DNA of 64,000 nucleotides from Hippasteria phrygiana (taxonomy: Eukaryota; Echinodermata; Asteroidea; Valvatida; Goniasteridae): NCBI GenBank assembly GCA_037893225.1, contig JAZGUH010000072.1:496001-560000 (forward strand). Reading direction: 5' to 3'. The translations under genes and the position numbers were made by a program. Under the pieces are notes generated by a model that saw only the letters and a list, made by a program, of their open reading frames with translations, did no database searches and was not told where the DNA came from. Positions within the stretch are counted from its first letter, which is position 1. Each line of letters starts with the position of its first letter. This document shows positions 1 through 12,770 of this stretch, piece by piece.

Positions 1-18
1 TTACTCATTCATAATTGC
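1..18 (+). repeat. Partial monomer, 3' end only
   Basis: This is the last 18 bp (p215-232) of a monomer whose start lies outside the window. It ends in TTGC, so it is not followed by the T231 variant typical of class B. By HOR order the unit before an A should be a C, but the diagnostic sites are not included. Confidence 0.95.
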
Positions 19-250
19 ATGAAATATCAACCAAATTCAGTAATTTTGACATGTATGGATAGCTTAGATCTGGCGCTACATGTTGCAATTATCGGCGGCT
101 TCTTAGAGTTAAAACTTGTGGAGAAAATTCAAACCTCGCAATGTTTATTTTCTTTCCGGCCAACATCTGTGTACATGTTACCGTCTATTTATTGCTCCAT
201 GCATGTCAAATTCCCTGGGGTATGGACTTGCTTTACTCATTCATAATTGC
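19..250 (+). repeat. Reference monomer, class A (232 bp)
   Basis: I use this unit as the coordinate reference. Landmarks are TTGACA at p28-33, an AGATCT (BglII) site at p48-53, GGCGGCTTC at p76-84, the variable base p95, a pyrimidine-rich TTTATTTTCTTTCC at about p126-139, ATGCAT at p181-186 and CATTCATAA at p220-228. CATG occurs at p32, p61, p156, p180, p184 and across the monomer junction, well above what about 38% G+C predicts (under one per unit). One forward frame is open from p1 to TAA at p226-228 (75 codons). Because 232 is not a multiple of three, that frame cannot continue coherently from unit to unit, and I do not call it a gene. Confidence 0.97.
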
Positions 251-1873
251 ATGAAATATCAACCAAATTCAGTAATGTTGACATGTACGGATAGCTTAGA
301 TCTGGCGCTACATGTTGCAATTATCGGCGGCTTCTTAGAGTTAAAACTTGTGGAGAAAATTCAAACCTCGCAATGTTTATTTTCTTTCCGGCCAACATCT
401 GTGTACATGTTACCGTCTATTTATTGCTCCGTGCATGTCAAATTCCCTGGGGTATGGACTTGCTTTACTCATTCATAATTGCATGAAATATCAACCAAAT
501 TCAGTAATTTTGACATGTACGGATAGCTTAGATCTGGCGCTACATGTTACAATTATCGGCGGCTTCTTAGAGTTAATACTTGTGGAGAAAATTCAAACCT
601 CGCAATGTTTATTTTCTTCCCGGCCACCATCTGTGTGCAGATTACCTTTTATTTATTGCTCCATGCCTGTCAAATTCCCTGGGGTATGGACTTGCTTTAC
701 TCATTCATAATTTCATGAAATATCAACCAAATTCAGTAATTTTGACATGTACGGATAGCTTAGATCTGGCGCTACATGTTGCAATTATCGGCGGCTTCTT
801 AGAGTTAAAACTTGTGGAGAAAATTCAAACCTCGCAATGTTTATTTTCTTTCCGGCCAACATCTGTGTGCATATTACCGTCTATTTATTGCTCCATGCAT
901 GTCAAATTCCCTGGGGTATGGACTTGCTTTACTCATTCATAATTGCATGAAATATCAACCAAATTCAGTAATTTTGACATGTATGGATAGCTTAGATCTG
1001 GCGCTACATGTTGCAATTATCGGCGGCTTCTTAGAGTTAAAACTTGTGGAGAAAATTCAAACCTCGCAATGTTTATTTTCTTTCCGGCCAACATCTGTGT
1101 ACATGTTACCGTCTATTTATTGCTCCATGCATGTCAAATTCCCTGGGGTATGGACTTGCTTTACTCATTCATAATTGCATGAAATATCAACCAAATTCAG
1201 TAATTTTGACATGTATGGATAGCTTAGATCTGGCGCTACATGTTGCAATTATCGGCGGCTTCTTAGAGTTAACACTTGTGGAGAAAATTCAAACCTCGCA
1301 ATGTTTATTTTCTTCCCGGCCAACATCTGTGTACATGTTACCGTCTATTTATTGCTCCATGCATGTCAAATTCCCTGGGGTATGGACTTGCTTTACTCAT
1401 TCATAATTGCATGAAATATCAACCAAATTCAGTAATTTTGACATGTATGGATAGCTTAGATCTGGCGCTACATGTTGCAATTATCGGCGGCTTCTTAGAG
1501 TTAACACTTGTGGAGAAAATTCAAACCTCGCAATGTTTATTTTCTTCCCGGCCACCATCTGTGTGCAGATTACCTCTTATTTATTGCTCCATGCCTGTCA
1601 AATTCCCTGGGGTATGGACTTGCTTTACTCATTCATAATTGCATGAAATATCAACCAAATTCAGTAATTTTGACATGTATGGATAGCTTAGATCTGGCGC
1701 TACATGTTGCAATTATCGGCGGCTTCTTAGAGTTAAAACTTGTGGAGAAAATTCAAACCTCGCAATGTTTATTTTCTTTCCGGCCAACATCTGTGTGCAT
1801 ATTACCTTCTATTTATTGCTCCATGCCTGTCAAATTCCCTGGGGTATGACTTGCTTTACTCATTCATAATTGC
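19..1873 (+). repeat. HOR copy, A-V-B-C-A-D-E-F (8 monomers)
   Basis: The order matches the 9-mer C-A-V-B-C-A-D-E-F with its first C outside the window. The V unit at 251 carries private changes (G at about p26 and C38 with G67). The C unit at 715 has C38, a marker otherwise found in B and confined to C units in the left 14 kb. The copy ends in an F unit with the one-base deletion (1643-1873). Confidence 0.9.
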
Positions 1874-3728
1874 ATGAAATATCAACCAAATTCAGTAATT
1901 TTGACATGTATGGATAGCTTAGATCTGGCGCTACATGTTGCAATTATCGGCGGCTTCTTAGAGTTAAAACTTGTGGAGAAAATTCAAACCTCGCAATGTT
2001 TATTTTCTTTCCGGCCAACATCTGTGTGCATATTACCGTCTATTTATTGCTCCATGCATGTCAAATTCCCTGGGGTATGGACTTGCTTTACTCATTCATA
2101 ATTGCATGAAATATCAACCAAATTCAGTAATTTTGACATGTATGGATAGCTTAGATCTGGCGCTACATGTTGCAATTATCGGCGGCTTCTTAGAGTTAAA
2201 ACTTGTGGAGAAAATTCAAACCTCGCAATGTTTATTTTCTTTCCGGCCAACATCTGTGTACATGTTACCGTCTATTTATTGCTCCATGCATGTCAAATTC
2301 CCTGGGGTATGGACTTGCTTTACTCATTCATAATTGCATGAAATATCAACCAAATTCAGTAATTTTGACATGTATGGATAGCTTAGATCTGGCGCTACAT
2401 GTTGCAATTATCGGCGGCTTCTTAGAGTTAAAACTTGTGGAGAAAATTCAAACCTCGCAATGTTTATTTTCTTTCCGGCCAACATCTGTGTACATGTTAC
2501 CGTCTATTTATTGCTCCGTGCATGTCAAATTCCCTGGGGTATGGACTTGCTTTACTCATTCATAATTGCATGAAATATCAACCAAATTCAGTAATTTTGA
2601 CATGTACGGATAGCTTAGATCTGGCGCTACATGTTACAATTATCGGCGGCTTCTTAGAGTTAATACTTGTGGAGAAAATTCAAACCTCGCAATGTTTATT
2701 TTCTTTCCGGCCAACATCTGTGTGCATATTACCGTCTATTTATTGCTCCATGCATGTCAAATTCCCTGGGGTATGGACTTGCTTTACTCATTCATAATTG
2801 CATGAAATATCAACCAAATTCAGTAATTTTGACATGTATGGATAGCTTAGATCTGGCGCTACATGTTGCAATTATCGGCGGCTTCTTAGAGTTAAAACTT
2901 GTGGAGAAAATTCAAACCTCGCAATGTTTATTTTCTTTCCGGCCAACATCTGTGTACATGTTACCGTCTATTTATTGCTCCATGCATGTCAAATTCCCTG
3001 GGGTATGGACTTGCTTTACTCATTCATAATTGCATGAAATATCAACCAAATTCAGTAATTTTGACATGTATGGATAGCTTAGATCTGGCGCTACATGTTG
3101 CAATTATCGGCGGCTTCTTAGAGTTAACACTTGTGGAGAAAATTCAAACCTCGCAATGTTTATTTTCTTCCCGGCCAACATCTGTGTACATGTTACCGTC
3201 TATTTATTGCTCCATGCATGTCAAATTCCCTGGGGTATGGACTTGCTTTACTCATTCATAATTGCATGAAATATCAACCAAATTCAGTAATTTTGACATG
3301 TATGGATAGCTTAGATCTGGCGCTACATGTTGCAATTATCGGCGGCTTCTTAGAGTTAACACTTGTGGAGAAAATTCAAACCTCGCAATGTTTATTTTCT
3401 TCCCGGCCACCATCTGTGTGCAGATTACCTCTTATTTATTGCTCCATGCCTGTCAAATTCCCTGGGGTATGGACTTGCTTTACTCATTCATAATTGCATG
3501 AAATATCAACCAAATTCAGTAATTTTGACATGTATGGATAGCTTAGATCTGGCGCTACATGTTGCAATTATCGGCGGCTTCTTAGAGTTAAAACTTGTGG
3601 AGAAAATTCAAACCTCGCAATGTTTATTTTCTTTCCGGCCAACATCTGTGTGCATATTACCTTCTATTTATTGCTCCATGCCTGTCAAATTCCCTGGGGT
3701 ATGACTTGCTTTACTCATTCATAATTGC
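1874..3728 (+). repeat. HOR copy, 8-mer C-A-V-[B/C]-A-D-E-F (1,855 bp)
   Basis: This copy is one monomer shorter than the 9-mer. The unit at 2570 starts as B (C38, A67, T95) and continues as C (T137, G155/A159, G165, A185), so a B and the following C have been fused and 232 bp lost. The crossover lies between p95 and p137. Flanking units keep canonical order. Confidence 0.92.
2570..2801 (+). repeat. Hybrid monomer B/C, deletion breakpoint
   Basis: The 5' part is class B and the 3' part is class C. Length is exactly 232 bp, so the exchange was in register. It accounts for the missing monomer in this HOR copy relative to 3729-5815. Confidence 0.9.
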
Positions 3729-5815
3729 ATGAAATATCAACCAAATTCAGTAATTTTGACATGTATGGATAGCTTAGATCTGGCGCTACATGTTGCAATT
3801 ATCGGCGGCTTCTTAGAGTTAAAACTTGTGGAGAAAATTCAAACCTCGCAATGTTTATTTTCTTTCCGGCCAACATCTGTGTGCATATTACCGTCTATTT
3901 ATTGCTCCATGCATGTCAAATTCCCTGGGGTATGGACTTGCTTTACTCATTCATAATTGCATGAAATATCAACCAAATTCAGTAATTTTGACATGTATGG
4001 ATAGCTTAGATCTGGCGCTACATGTTGCAATTATCGGCGGCTTCTTAGAGTTAAAACTTGTGGAGAAAATTCAAACCTCGCAATGTTTATTTTCTTTCCG
4101 GCCAACATCTGTGTACATGTTACCGTCTATTTATTGCTCCATGCATGTCAAATTCCCTGGGGTATGGACTTGCTTTACTCATTCATAATTGCATGAAATA
4201 TCAACCAAATTCAGTAATTTTGACATGTATGGATAGCTTAGATCTGGCGCTACATGTTGCAATTATCGGCGGCTTCTTAGAGTTAAAACTTGTGGAGAAA
4301 ATTCAAACCTCGCAATGTTTATTTTCTTTCCGGCCAACATCTGTGTACATGTTACCGTCTATTTATTGCTCCGTGCATGTCAAATTCCCTGGGGTATGGA
4401 CTTGCTTTACTCATTCATAATTGCATGAAATATCAACCAAATTCAGTAATTTTGACATGTACGGATAGCTTAGATCTGGCGCTACATGTTACAATTATCG
4501 GCGGCTTCTTAGAGTTAATACTTGTGGAGAAAATTCAAACCTCGCAATGTTTATTTTCTTCCCGGCCACCATCTGTGTGCAGATTACCTTTTATTTATTG
4601 CTCCATGCCTGTCAAATTCCCTGGGGTATGGACTTGCTTTACTCATTCATAATTTCATGAAATATCAACCAAATTCAGTAATTTTGACATGTACGGATAG
4701 CTTAGATCTGGCGCTACATGTTGCAATTATCGGCGGCTTCTTAGAGTTAAAACTTGTGGAGAAAATTCAAACCTCGCAATGTTTATTTTCTTTCCGGCCA
4801 ACATCTGTGTGCATATTACCGTCTATTTATTGCTCCATGCATGTCAAATTCCCTGGGGTATGGACTTGCTTTACTCATTCATAATTGCATGAAATATCAA
4901 CCAAATTCAGTAATTTTGACATGTATGGATAGCTTAGATCTGGCGCTACATGTTGCAATTATCGGCGGCTTCTTAGAGTTAAAACTTGTGGAGAAAATTC
5001 AAACCTCGCAATGTTTATTTTCTTTCCGGCCAACATCTGTGTACATGTTACCGTCTATTTATTGCTCCATGCATGTCAAATTCCCTGGGGTATGGACTTG
5101 CTTTACTCATTCATAATTGCATGAAATATCAACCAAATTCAGTAATTTTGACATGTATGGATAGCTTAGATCTGGCGCTACATGTTGCAATTATCGGCGG
5201 CTTCTTAGAGTTAACACTTGTGGAGAAAATTCAAACCTCGCAATGTTTATTTTCTTCCCGGCCAACATCTGTGTACATGTTACCGTCTATTTATTGCTCC
5301 ATGCATGTCAAATTCCCTGGGGTATGGACTTGCTTTACTCATTCATAATTGCATGAAATATCAACCAAATTCAGTAATTTTGACATGTATGGATAGCTTA
5401 GATCTGGCGCTACATGTTGCAATTATCGGCGGCTTCTTAGAGTTAACACTTGTGGAGAAAATTCAAACCTCGCAATGTTTATTTTCTTCCCGGCCACCAT
5501 CTGTGTGCAGATTACCTCTTATTTATTGCTCCATGCCTGTCAAATTCCCTGGGGTATGGACTTGCTTTACTCATTCATAATTGCATGAAATATCAACCAA
5601 ATTCAGTAATTTTGACATGTATGGATAGCTTAGATCTGGCGCTACATGTTGCAATTATCGGCGGCTTCTTAGAGTTAAAACTTGTGGAGAAAATTCAAAC
5701 CTCGCAATGTTTATTTTCTTTCCGGCCAACATCTGTGTGCATATTACCTTCTATTTATTGCTCCATGCCTGTCAAATTCCCTGGGGTATGACTTGCTTTA
5801 CTCATTCATAATTGC
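3729..5815 (+). repeat. Complete 9-mer HOR, C-A-V-B-C-A-D-E-F (2,087 bp)
   Basis: This is the only fully canonical 9-mer that lies between two F units in the window. Eight 232-bp units are followed by one 231-bp F. I treat it as the reference higher-order unit for the left domain. B at 4425 is followed by the T231 junction, which makes a TCATGA site, and by a C unit with C38. Confidence 0.93.
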
Positions 5816-6973
5816 ATGAAATATCAACCAAATTCAGTAATTTTGACATGTATGGATAGCTTAGATCTGGCGCTACATGTTGCAATTATCGGCGGCTTCT
5901 TAGAGTTAAAACTTGTGGAGAAAATTCAAACCTCGCAATGTTTATTTTCTTTCCGGCCAACATCTGTGTGCATATTACCGTCTATTTATTGCTCCATGCA
6001 TGTCAAATTCCCTGGGGTATGGACTTGCTTTACTCATTCATAATTGCATGAAATATCAACCAAATTCAGTAATTTTGACATGTATGGATAGCTTAGATCT
6101 GGCGCTACATGTTGCAATTATCGGCGGCTTCTTAGAGTTAAAACTTGTGGAGAAAATTCAAACCTCGCAATGTTTATTTTCTTTCCGGCCAACATCTGTG
6201 TGCATAGTACCTTCTATTTATTGCTCCATGCCTGTCAAATTCCCTGGGGTATGACTTGCTTTACTCATTCATAATTGCATGAAATATCAACCAAATTCAG
6301 TAATTTTGACATGTATGGATAGCTTAGATCTGGCGCTACATGTTGCAATTATCGGCGGCTTCTTAGAGTTAACACTTGTGGAGAAAATTCAAACCTCGCA
6401 ATGTTTATTTTCTTCCCGGCCAACATCTGTGTACATGTTACCGTCTATTTATTGCTCCATGCATGTCAAATTCCCTGGGGTATGGACTTGCTTTACTCAT
6501 TCATAATTGCATGAAATATCAACCAAATTCAGTAATTTTGACATGTATGGATAGCTTAGATCTGGCGCTACATGTTGCAATTATCGGCGGCTTCTTAGAG
6601 TTAACACTTGTGGAGAAAATTCAAACCTCGCAATGTTTATTTTCTTCCCGGCCACCATCTGTGTGCAGATTACCTCTTATTTATTGCTCCATGCCTGTCA
6701 AATTCCCTGGGGTATGGACTTGCTTTACTCATTCATAATTGCATGAAATATCAACCAAATTCAGTAATTTTGACATGTATGGATAGCTTAGATCTGGCGC
6801 TACATGTTGCAATTATCGGCGGCTTCTTAGAGTTAAAACTTGTGGAGAAAATTCAAACCTCGCAATGTTTATTTTCTTTCCGGCCAACATCTGTGTGCAT
6901 ATTACCTTCTATTTATTGCTCCATGCCTGTCAAATTCCCTGGGGTATGACTTGCTTTACTCATTCATAATTGC
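5816..6973 (+). repeat. Shortened HOR, C-F-D-E-F (5 monomers)
   Basis: C is followed directly by an extra F-like unit (6048-6278) that is 231 bp long with a private base in the sequence GCATAGTACC. Then D-E-F follow as normal. Relative to the 9-mer, A-V-B-C-A is replaced by one F. Two one-base deletions occur within 695 bp. Confidence 0.9.
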
Positions 6974-8132
6974 ATGAAATATCAACCAAATTCAGTAATT
7001 TTGACATGTATGGATAGCTTAGATCTGGCGCTACATGTTGCAATTATCGGCGGCTTCTTAGAGTTAAAACTTGTGGAGAAAATTCAAACCTCGCAATGTT
7101 TATTTTCTTTCCGGCCAACATCTGTGTGCATATTACCGTCTATTTATTGCTCCATGCATGTCAAATTCCCTGGGGTATGGACTTGCTTTACTCATTCATA
7201 ATTGCATGAAATATCAACCAAATTCAGTAATTTTGACATGTACGGATAGCTTAGATCTGGCGCTACATGTTACAATTATCGGCGGCTTCTTAGAGTTAAT
7301 ACTTGAGGAGAAAATTCAAACCTCGCAATGTTTATTTTCTTCCCGGCCACCATCTGTGTGCAGATTACCTTTTATTTATTGCTCCATGCCTGTCAAATTC
7401 CCTGGGGTATGGACTTGCTTTACTCATTCATAATTTCATGAAATATCAACCAAATTCAGTAATTTTGACATGTATGGATAGCTTAGATCTGGCGCTACAT
7501 GTTGCAATTATCGGCGGCTTCTTAGAGTTAAAACTTGTGGAGAAAATTCAAACCTCGCAATGTTTATTTTCTTCCCGGCCAACATCTGTGTACATGTTAC
7601 CGTCTATTTATTGCTCCATGCATGTCAAATTCCCTGGGGTATGGACTTGCTTTACTCATTCATAATTGCATGAAATATCAACCAAATTCAGTAATTTTGA
7701 CATGTATGGATAGCTTAGATCTGGCGCTACATGTTGCAATTATCGGCGGCTTCTTAGAGTTAACACTTGTGGAGAAAATTCAAACCTCGCAATGTTTATT
7801 TTCTTCCCGGCCACCATCTGTGTGCAGATTACCTCTTATTTATTGCTCCATGCCTGTCAAATTCCCTGGGGTATGGACTTGCTTTACTCATTCATAATTG
7901 CATGAAATATCAGCCAAATTCAGTAATTTTGACATGTATGGATAGCTTAGATCTGGCGCTACATGTTGCAATTATCGGCGGCTTCTTAGAGTTAAAACTT
8001 GTGGAGAAAATTCTAACCTCGCAATGTATATTTTCTTTCCGGCCAACATCTGTGTGCATATTACCTTCTATTTATTGCTCCATGCCTGTCAAATTCCCTG
8101 GGGTATGACTTGCTTTACTCATTCACAATTGC
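6974..8132 (+). repeat. Shortened HOR, C-B-[C/D]-E-F (5 monomers)
   Basis: The unit at 7438 has A95 like C or A but C137 and ACATG like D, so C-A-D appears fused into one unit with loss of two monomers (464 bp). The B at 7206 has a private CTTGAGG. The F at 7902 carries several private changes: CAGCC near p12, T113, A127, and CACAATT near its 3' end. Confidence 0.88.
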
Positions 8133-9060
8133 ATGAAATATCAACCAAATTCAGTAATTTTGACATGTATGGATAGCTTAGATCTGGCGCTACATGTTGC
8201 AATTATCGGCGGCTTCTTAGAGTTAAAACTTGTGGAGAAAATTCAAACCTCGCAATGTTTATTTTCTTTCCGGCCAACATCTGTGTACATGTTACCGTCT
8301 ATTTATTGCTCCATGCATGTCAAATTCCCTGGGGTATGGACTTGCTTTACTCATTCATAATTGCATGAAATATCAACCAAATTCAGTAATTTTGACATGT
8401 ATGGATAGCTTAGATCTGGCGCTACATGTTGCAATTATCGGCGGCTTCTTAGAGTTACAACTTGTGGAGAAAATTCAAACCTCGCAATGTTTATTTTCTT
8501 CCCGGCCAACATCTGTGTACATGTTACCGTCTATTTATTGCTCCATGCATGTCAAATTCCCTGGGGTATGGACTTGCTTTACTCATTCATAATTGCATGA
8601 AATATCAACCAAATTCAGTAATTTTGACATGTATGGATAGCTTAGATCTGGCGCTACATGTTGCAATTATCGGCGGCTTCTTAGAGTTAACACTTGTGGA
8701 GAAAATTCAAACCTCGCAATGTTTATTTTCTTCCCGGCCACCATCTGTGTGCAGATTACCTCTTATTTATTGCTCCATGCCTGTCAAATTCCCTGGGGTA
8801 TGGACTTGCTTTACTCATTCATAATTGCATGAAATATCAACCAAATTCAGTAATTTTGACATGTATGGATAGCTTAGATCTGGCGCTACATGTTGCAATT
8901 ATCGGCGGCTTCTTAGAGTTAAAACTTGTGGAGAAAATTCAAACCTCCCAATGTTTATTTTCTTTCCGGCCAACATCTGTGTGCATATTACCTTCTATTT
9001 ATTGCTCCATGCCTGTCAAATTCCCTGGGGTATGGACTTGCTTTACTCATTCATAATTTC
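8133..9060 (+). repeat. Shortened HOR, A-D-E-F(232) (4 monomers)
   Basis: The F here (8829-9060) is full length, keeps both G at p206-207, and ends with T231, which is otherwise a B or G trait. It also has CTCCCAATG instead of CTCGCAATG. The D at 8365 reads TTACAACTT at p91-99 instead of TTAACACTT, either a double change in D or one change in an A/D hybrid. Confidence 0.88.
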
Positions 9061-10915
9061 ATGAAATATCAACCAAATTCAGTAATTTTGACATGTATGG
9101 ATAGCTTAGATCTGGCGCTACATGTTGCAATTATCGGCGGCTTCTTAGAGTTAAAACTTGTGGAGAAAATTCAAACCTCGCAATGTTTATTTTCTTTCCG
9201 GCCAACATCTGTGTGCATATTACCGTCTATTTATTGCTCCATGCATGTCAAATTCCCTGGGGTATGGACTTGCTTTACTCATTCATAATTGCATGAAATA
9301 TCAACCAAATTCAGTAATTTTGACATGTATGGATAGCTTAGATCTGGCGCTACATGTTGCAATTATCGGCGGCTTCTTAGAGTTAAAACTTGTGGAGAAA
9401 ATTCAAACCTCGCAATGTTTATTTTCTTTCCGGCCAACATCTGTGTACATGTTACCGTCTATTTATTGCTCCATGCATGTCAAATTCCCTGGGGTATGGA
9501 CTTGCTTTACTCATTCATAATTGCATGAAATATCAACCAAATTCAGTAATTTTGACATGTATGGATAGCTTAGATCTGGCGCTACATGTTGCAATTATCG
9601 GCGGCTTCTTAGAGTTAAAACTTGTGGAGAAAATTCAAACCTCGCAATGTTTATTTTCTTCCCGGCCACCATCTGTGTGCAGATTACCTTTTATTTATTG
9701 CTCCATGCCTGTCAAATTCCCTGGGGTATGGACTTGCTTTACTCATTCATAATTTCATGAAATATCAACCAAATTCAGTAATTTTGACATGTACGGATAG
9801 CTTAGATCTGGCGCTACATGTTGCAATTATCGGCGGCTTCTTAGAGTTAAAACTTGTGGAGAAAATTCAAACCTCGCAATGTTTATTTTCTTTCCGGCCA
9901 ACATCTGTGTGCATATTACCGTCTATTTATTGCTCCATGCCTGTCAAATTCCCTGGGGTATGGACTTGCTTTACTCATTCATAATTGCATGAAATATCAA
10001 CCAAATTCAGTAATTTTGACATGTATGGATAGCTTAGATCTGGCGCTACATGCTGCAATTATCGGCGGCTTCTTAGAGTTAAAACTTGTGGAGAAAATTC
10101 AAACCTCGCAATGTTTATTTTCTTTCCGGCCAACATCTGTGTACATGTTACCGTCTATTTATTGCTCCATGCATGTCAAATTCCCTGGGGTATGGACTTG
10201 CTTTACTCATTCATAATTGCATGAAATATCAACCAAATTCAGTAATTTTGACATGTATGGATAGCTTAGATCTGGCGCTACATGTTGCAATTATCGGCGG
10301 CTTCTTAGAGTTAACACTTGTGGAGAAAATTCAAACCTCGCAATGTTTATTTTCTTCCCGGCCAACATCTGTGTACATGTTACCGTCTATTTATTGCTCC
10401 ATGCATGTCAAATTCCCTGGGGTATGGACTTGCTTTACTCATTCATAATTGCATGAAATATCAACCAAATTCAGTAATTTTGACATGTATGGATAGCTTA
10501 GATCTGGCGCTACATGTTGCAATTATCGGCGGCTTCTTAGAGTTAACACTTGTGGAGAAAATTCAAACCTCGCAATGTTTATTTTCTTCCCGGCCACCAT
10601 CTGTGTGCAGATTACCTCTTATTTATTGCTCCATGCCTGTCAAATTCCCTGGGGTATGGACTTGCTTTACTCATTCATAATTGCATGAAATATCAACCAA
10701 ATTCAGTAATTTTGACATGTATGGATAGCTTATATCTGGCGCTACATGTTGCAATTATCGGCGGCTTCTTAGAGTTAAAACTTGTGGAGAAAATTCAAAC
10801 CTCGCAATGTTTATTTTCTTTCCGGCCAACATCTGTGTGCATATTACCTTCTATTTATTGCTCCATGCCTGTCAAATTCCCTGGGGTATGACTTGCTTTA
10901 CTCATTCATAATTGC
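9061..10915 (+). repeat. 8-mer HOR, C-A-[V/B]-C-A-D-E-F (1,855 bp)
   Basis: The unit at 9525 has A95 and G67 like V but C137 and the complete B 3' end, so V and B are fused and one monomer lost. This is a different deletion from the one at 2570 that gives the same overall length. The F at 10685 carries TATATCTGG, which destroys the BglII site. Confidence 0.9.
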
Positions 10916-12770
10916 ATGAAATATCAACCAAATTCAGTAATTTTGACATGTATGGATAGCTTAGATCTGGCGCTACATGTTGCAATTATCGGCGGCTTCT
11001 TAGAGTTAAAACTTGTGGAGAAAATTCAAACCTCGCAATGTTTATTTTCTTTCCGGCCAACATCTGTGTGCATATTACCGTCTATTTATTGCTCCATGCA
11101 TGTCAAATTCCCTGGGGTATGGACTTGCTTTACTCATTCATAATTGCATGAAATATCAACCAAATTCAGTAATTTTGACATGTATGGATAGCTTAGATCT
11201 GGCGCTACATGTTGCAATTATCGGCGGCTTCTTAGAGTTAAAACTTGTGGAGAAAATTCAAACCTCGCAATGTTTATTTTCTTTCCGGCCAACATCTGTG
11301 TACATGTTACCGTCTATTTATTGCTCCATGCATGTCAAATTCCCTGGGGTATGGACTTGCTTTACTCATTCATAATTGCATGAAATATCAACCAAATTCA
11401 GTAATTTTGACATGTATGGATAGCTTAGATCTGGCGCTACATGTTGCAATTATCGGCGGCTTCTTAGAGTTAAAACTTGTGGAGAAAATTCAAACCTCGC
11501 AATGTTTATTTTCTTTCCGGCCAACATCTGTGTACATGTTACCGTCTATTTATTGCTCCGTGCATGTCAAATTCCCTGGGGTATGGACTTGCTTTACTCA
11601 TTCATAATTGCATGAAATATCAACCAAATTCAGTAATTTTGACATGTACGGATAGCTTAGATCTGGCGCTACATGTTACAATTATCGGCGGCTTCTTAGA
11701 GTTAATACTTGTGGAGAAAATTCAAACCTCGCAATGTTTATTTTCTTCCCGGCCACCATCTGTGTGCAGATTACCTTTTATTTATTGCTCCATGCCTGTC
11801 AAATTCCCTGGGGTATGGACTTGCTTTACTCATTCATAATTTCATGAAATATCAACCAAATTCAGTAATTTTGACATGTACGGATAGCTTAGATCTGGCG
11901 CTACATGTTGCAATTATCGGCGGCTTCTTAGAGTTAAAACTTGTGGAGAAAATTCAAACCTCGCAATGTTTATTTTCTTTCCGGCCAACATCTGTGTGCA
12001 TATTACCGTCTATTTATTGCTCCATGCATGTCAAATTCCCTGGGGTATGGACTTGCTTTACTCATTCATAATTGCATGAAATATCAACCAAATTCAGTAA
12101 TTTTGACATGTATGGATAGCTTAGATCTGGCGCTACATGTTGCAATTATCGGCGGCTTCTTAGAGTTAAAACTTGTGGAGAAAATTCAAACCTCGCAATG
12201 TTTATTTTCTTTCCGGCCAACATCTGTGTACATGTTACCGTCTATTTATTGCTCCATGCATGTCAAATTCCCTGGGGTATGGACTTGCTTTACTCATTCA
12301 TAATTGCATGAAATATCAACCAAATTCAGTAATTTTGACATGTATGGATAGCTTAGATCTGGCGCTACATGTTGCAATTATCGGCGGCTTCTTAGAGTTA
12401 ACACTTGTGGAGAAAATTCAAACCTCGCAATGTTTATTTTCTTCCCGGCCACCATCTGTGTGCAGATTACCTCTTATTTATTGCTCCATGCCTGTCAAAT
12501 TCCCTGGGGTATGGACTTGCTTTACTCATTCATAATTGCATGAAATATCAACCAAATTCAGTAATTTTGACATGTATGGATAGCTTATATCTGGCGCTAC
12601 ATGTTGCAATTATCGGCGGCTTCTTAGAGTTAAAACTTGTGGAGAAAATTCAAACCTCGCAATGTTTATTTTCTTTCCGGCCAACATCTGTGTGCATATT
12701 ACCTTCTATTTATTGCTCCATGCCTGTCAAATTCCCTGGGGTATGACTTGCTTTACTCATTCATAATTGC
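10916..12770 (+). repeat. 8-mer HOR, C-A-V-B-C-A-E-F (1,855 bp)
   Basis: D is missing: A is followed directly by E at 12308, which suggests a D/E fusion that leaves no diagnostic trace. The terminal F (12540) shares the private TATATCTGG with the F at 10685, exactly 1,855 bp upstream, marking the two copies as products of a recent duplication. Confidence 0.9.
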
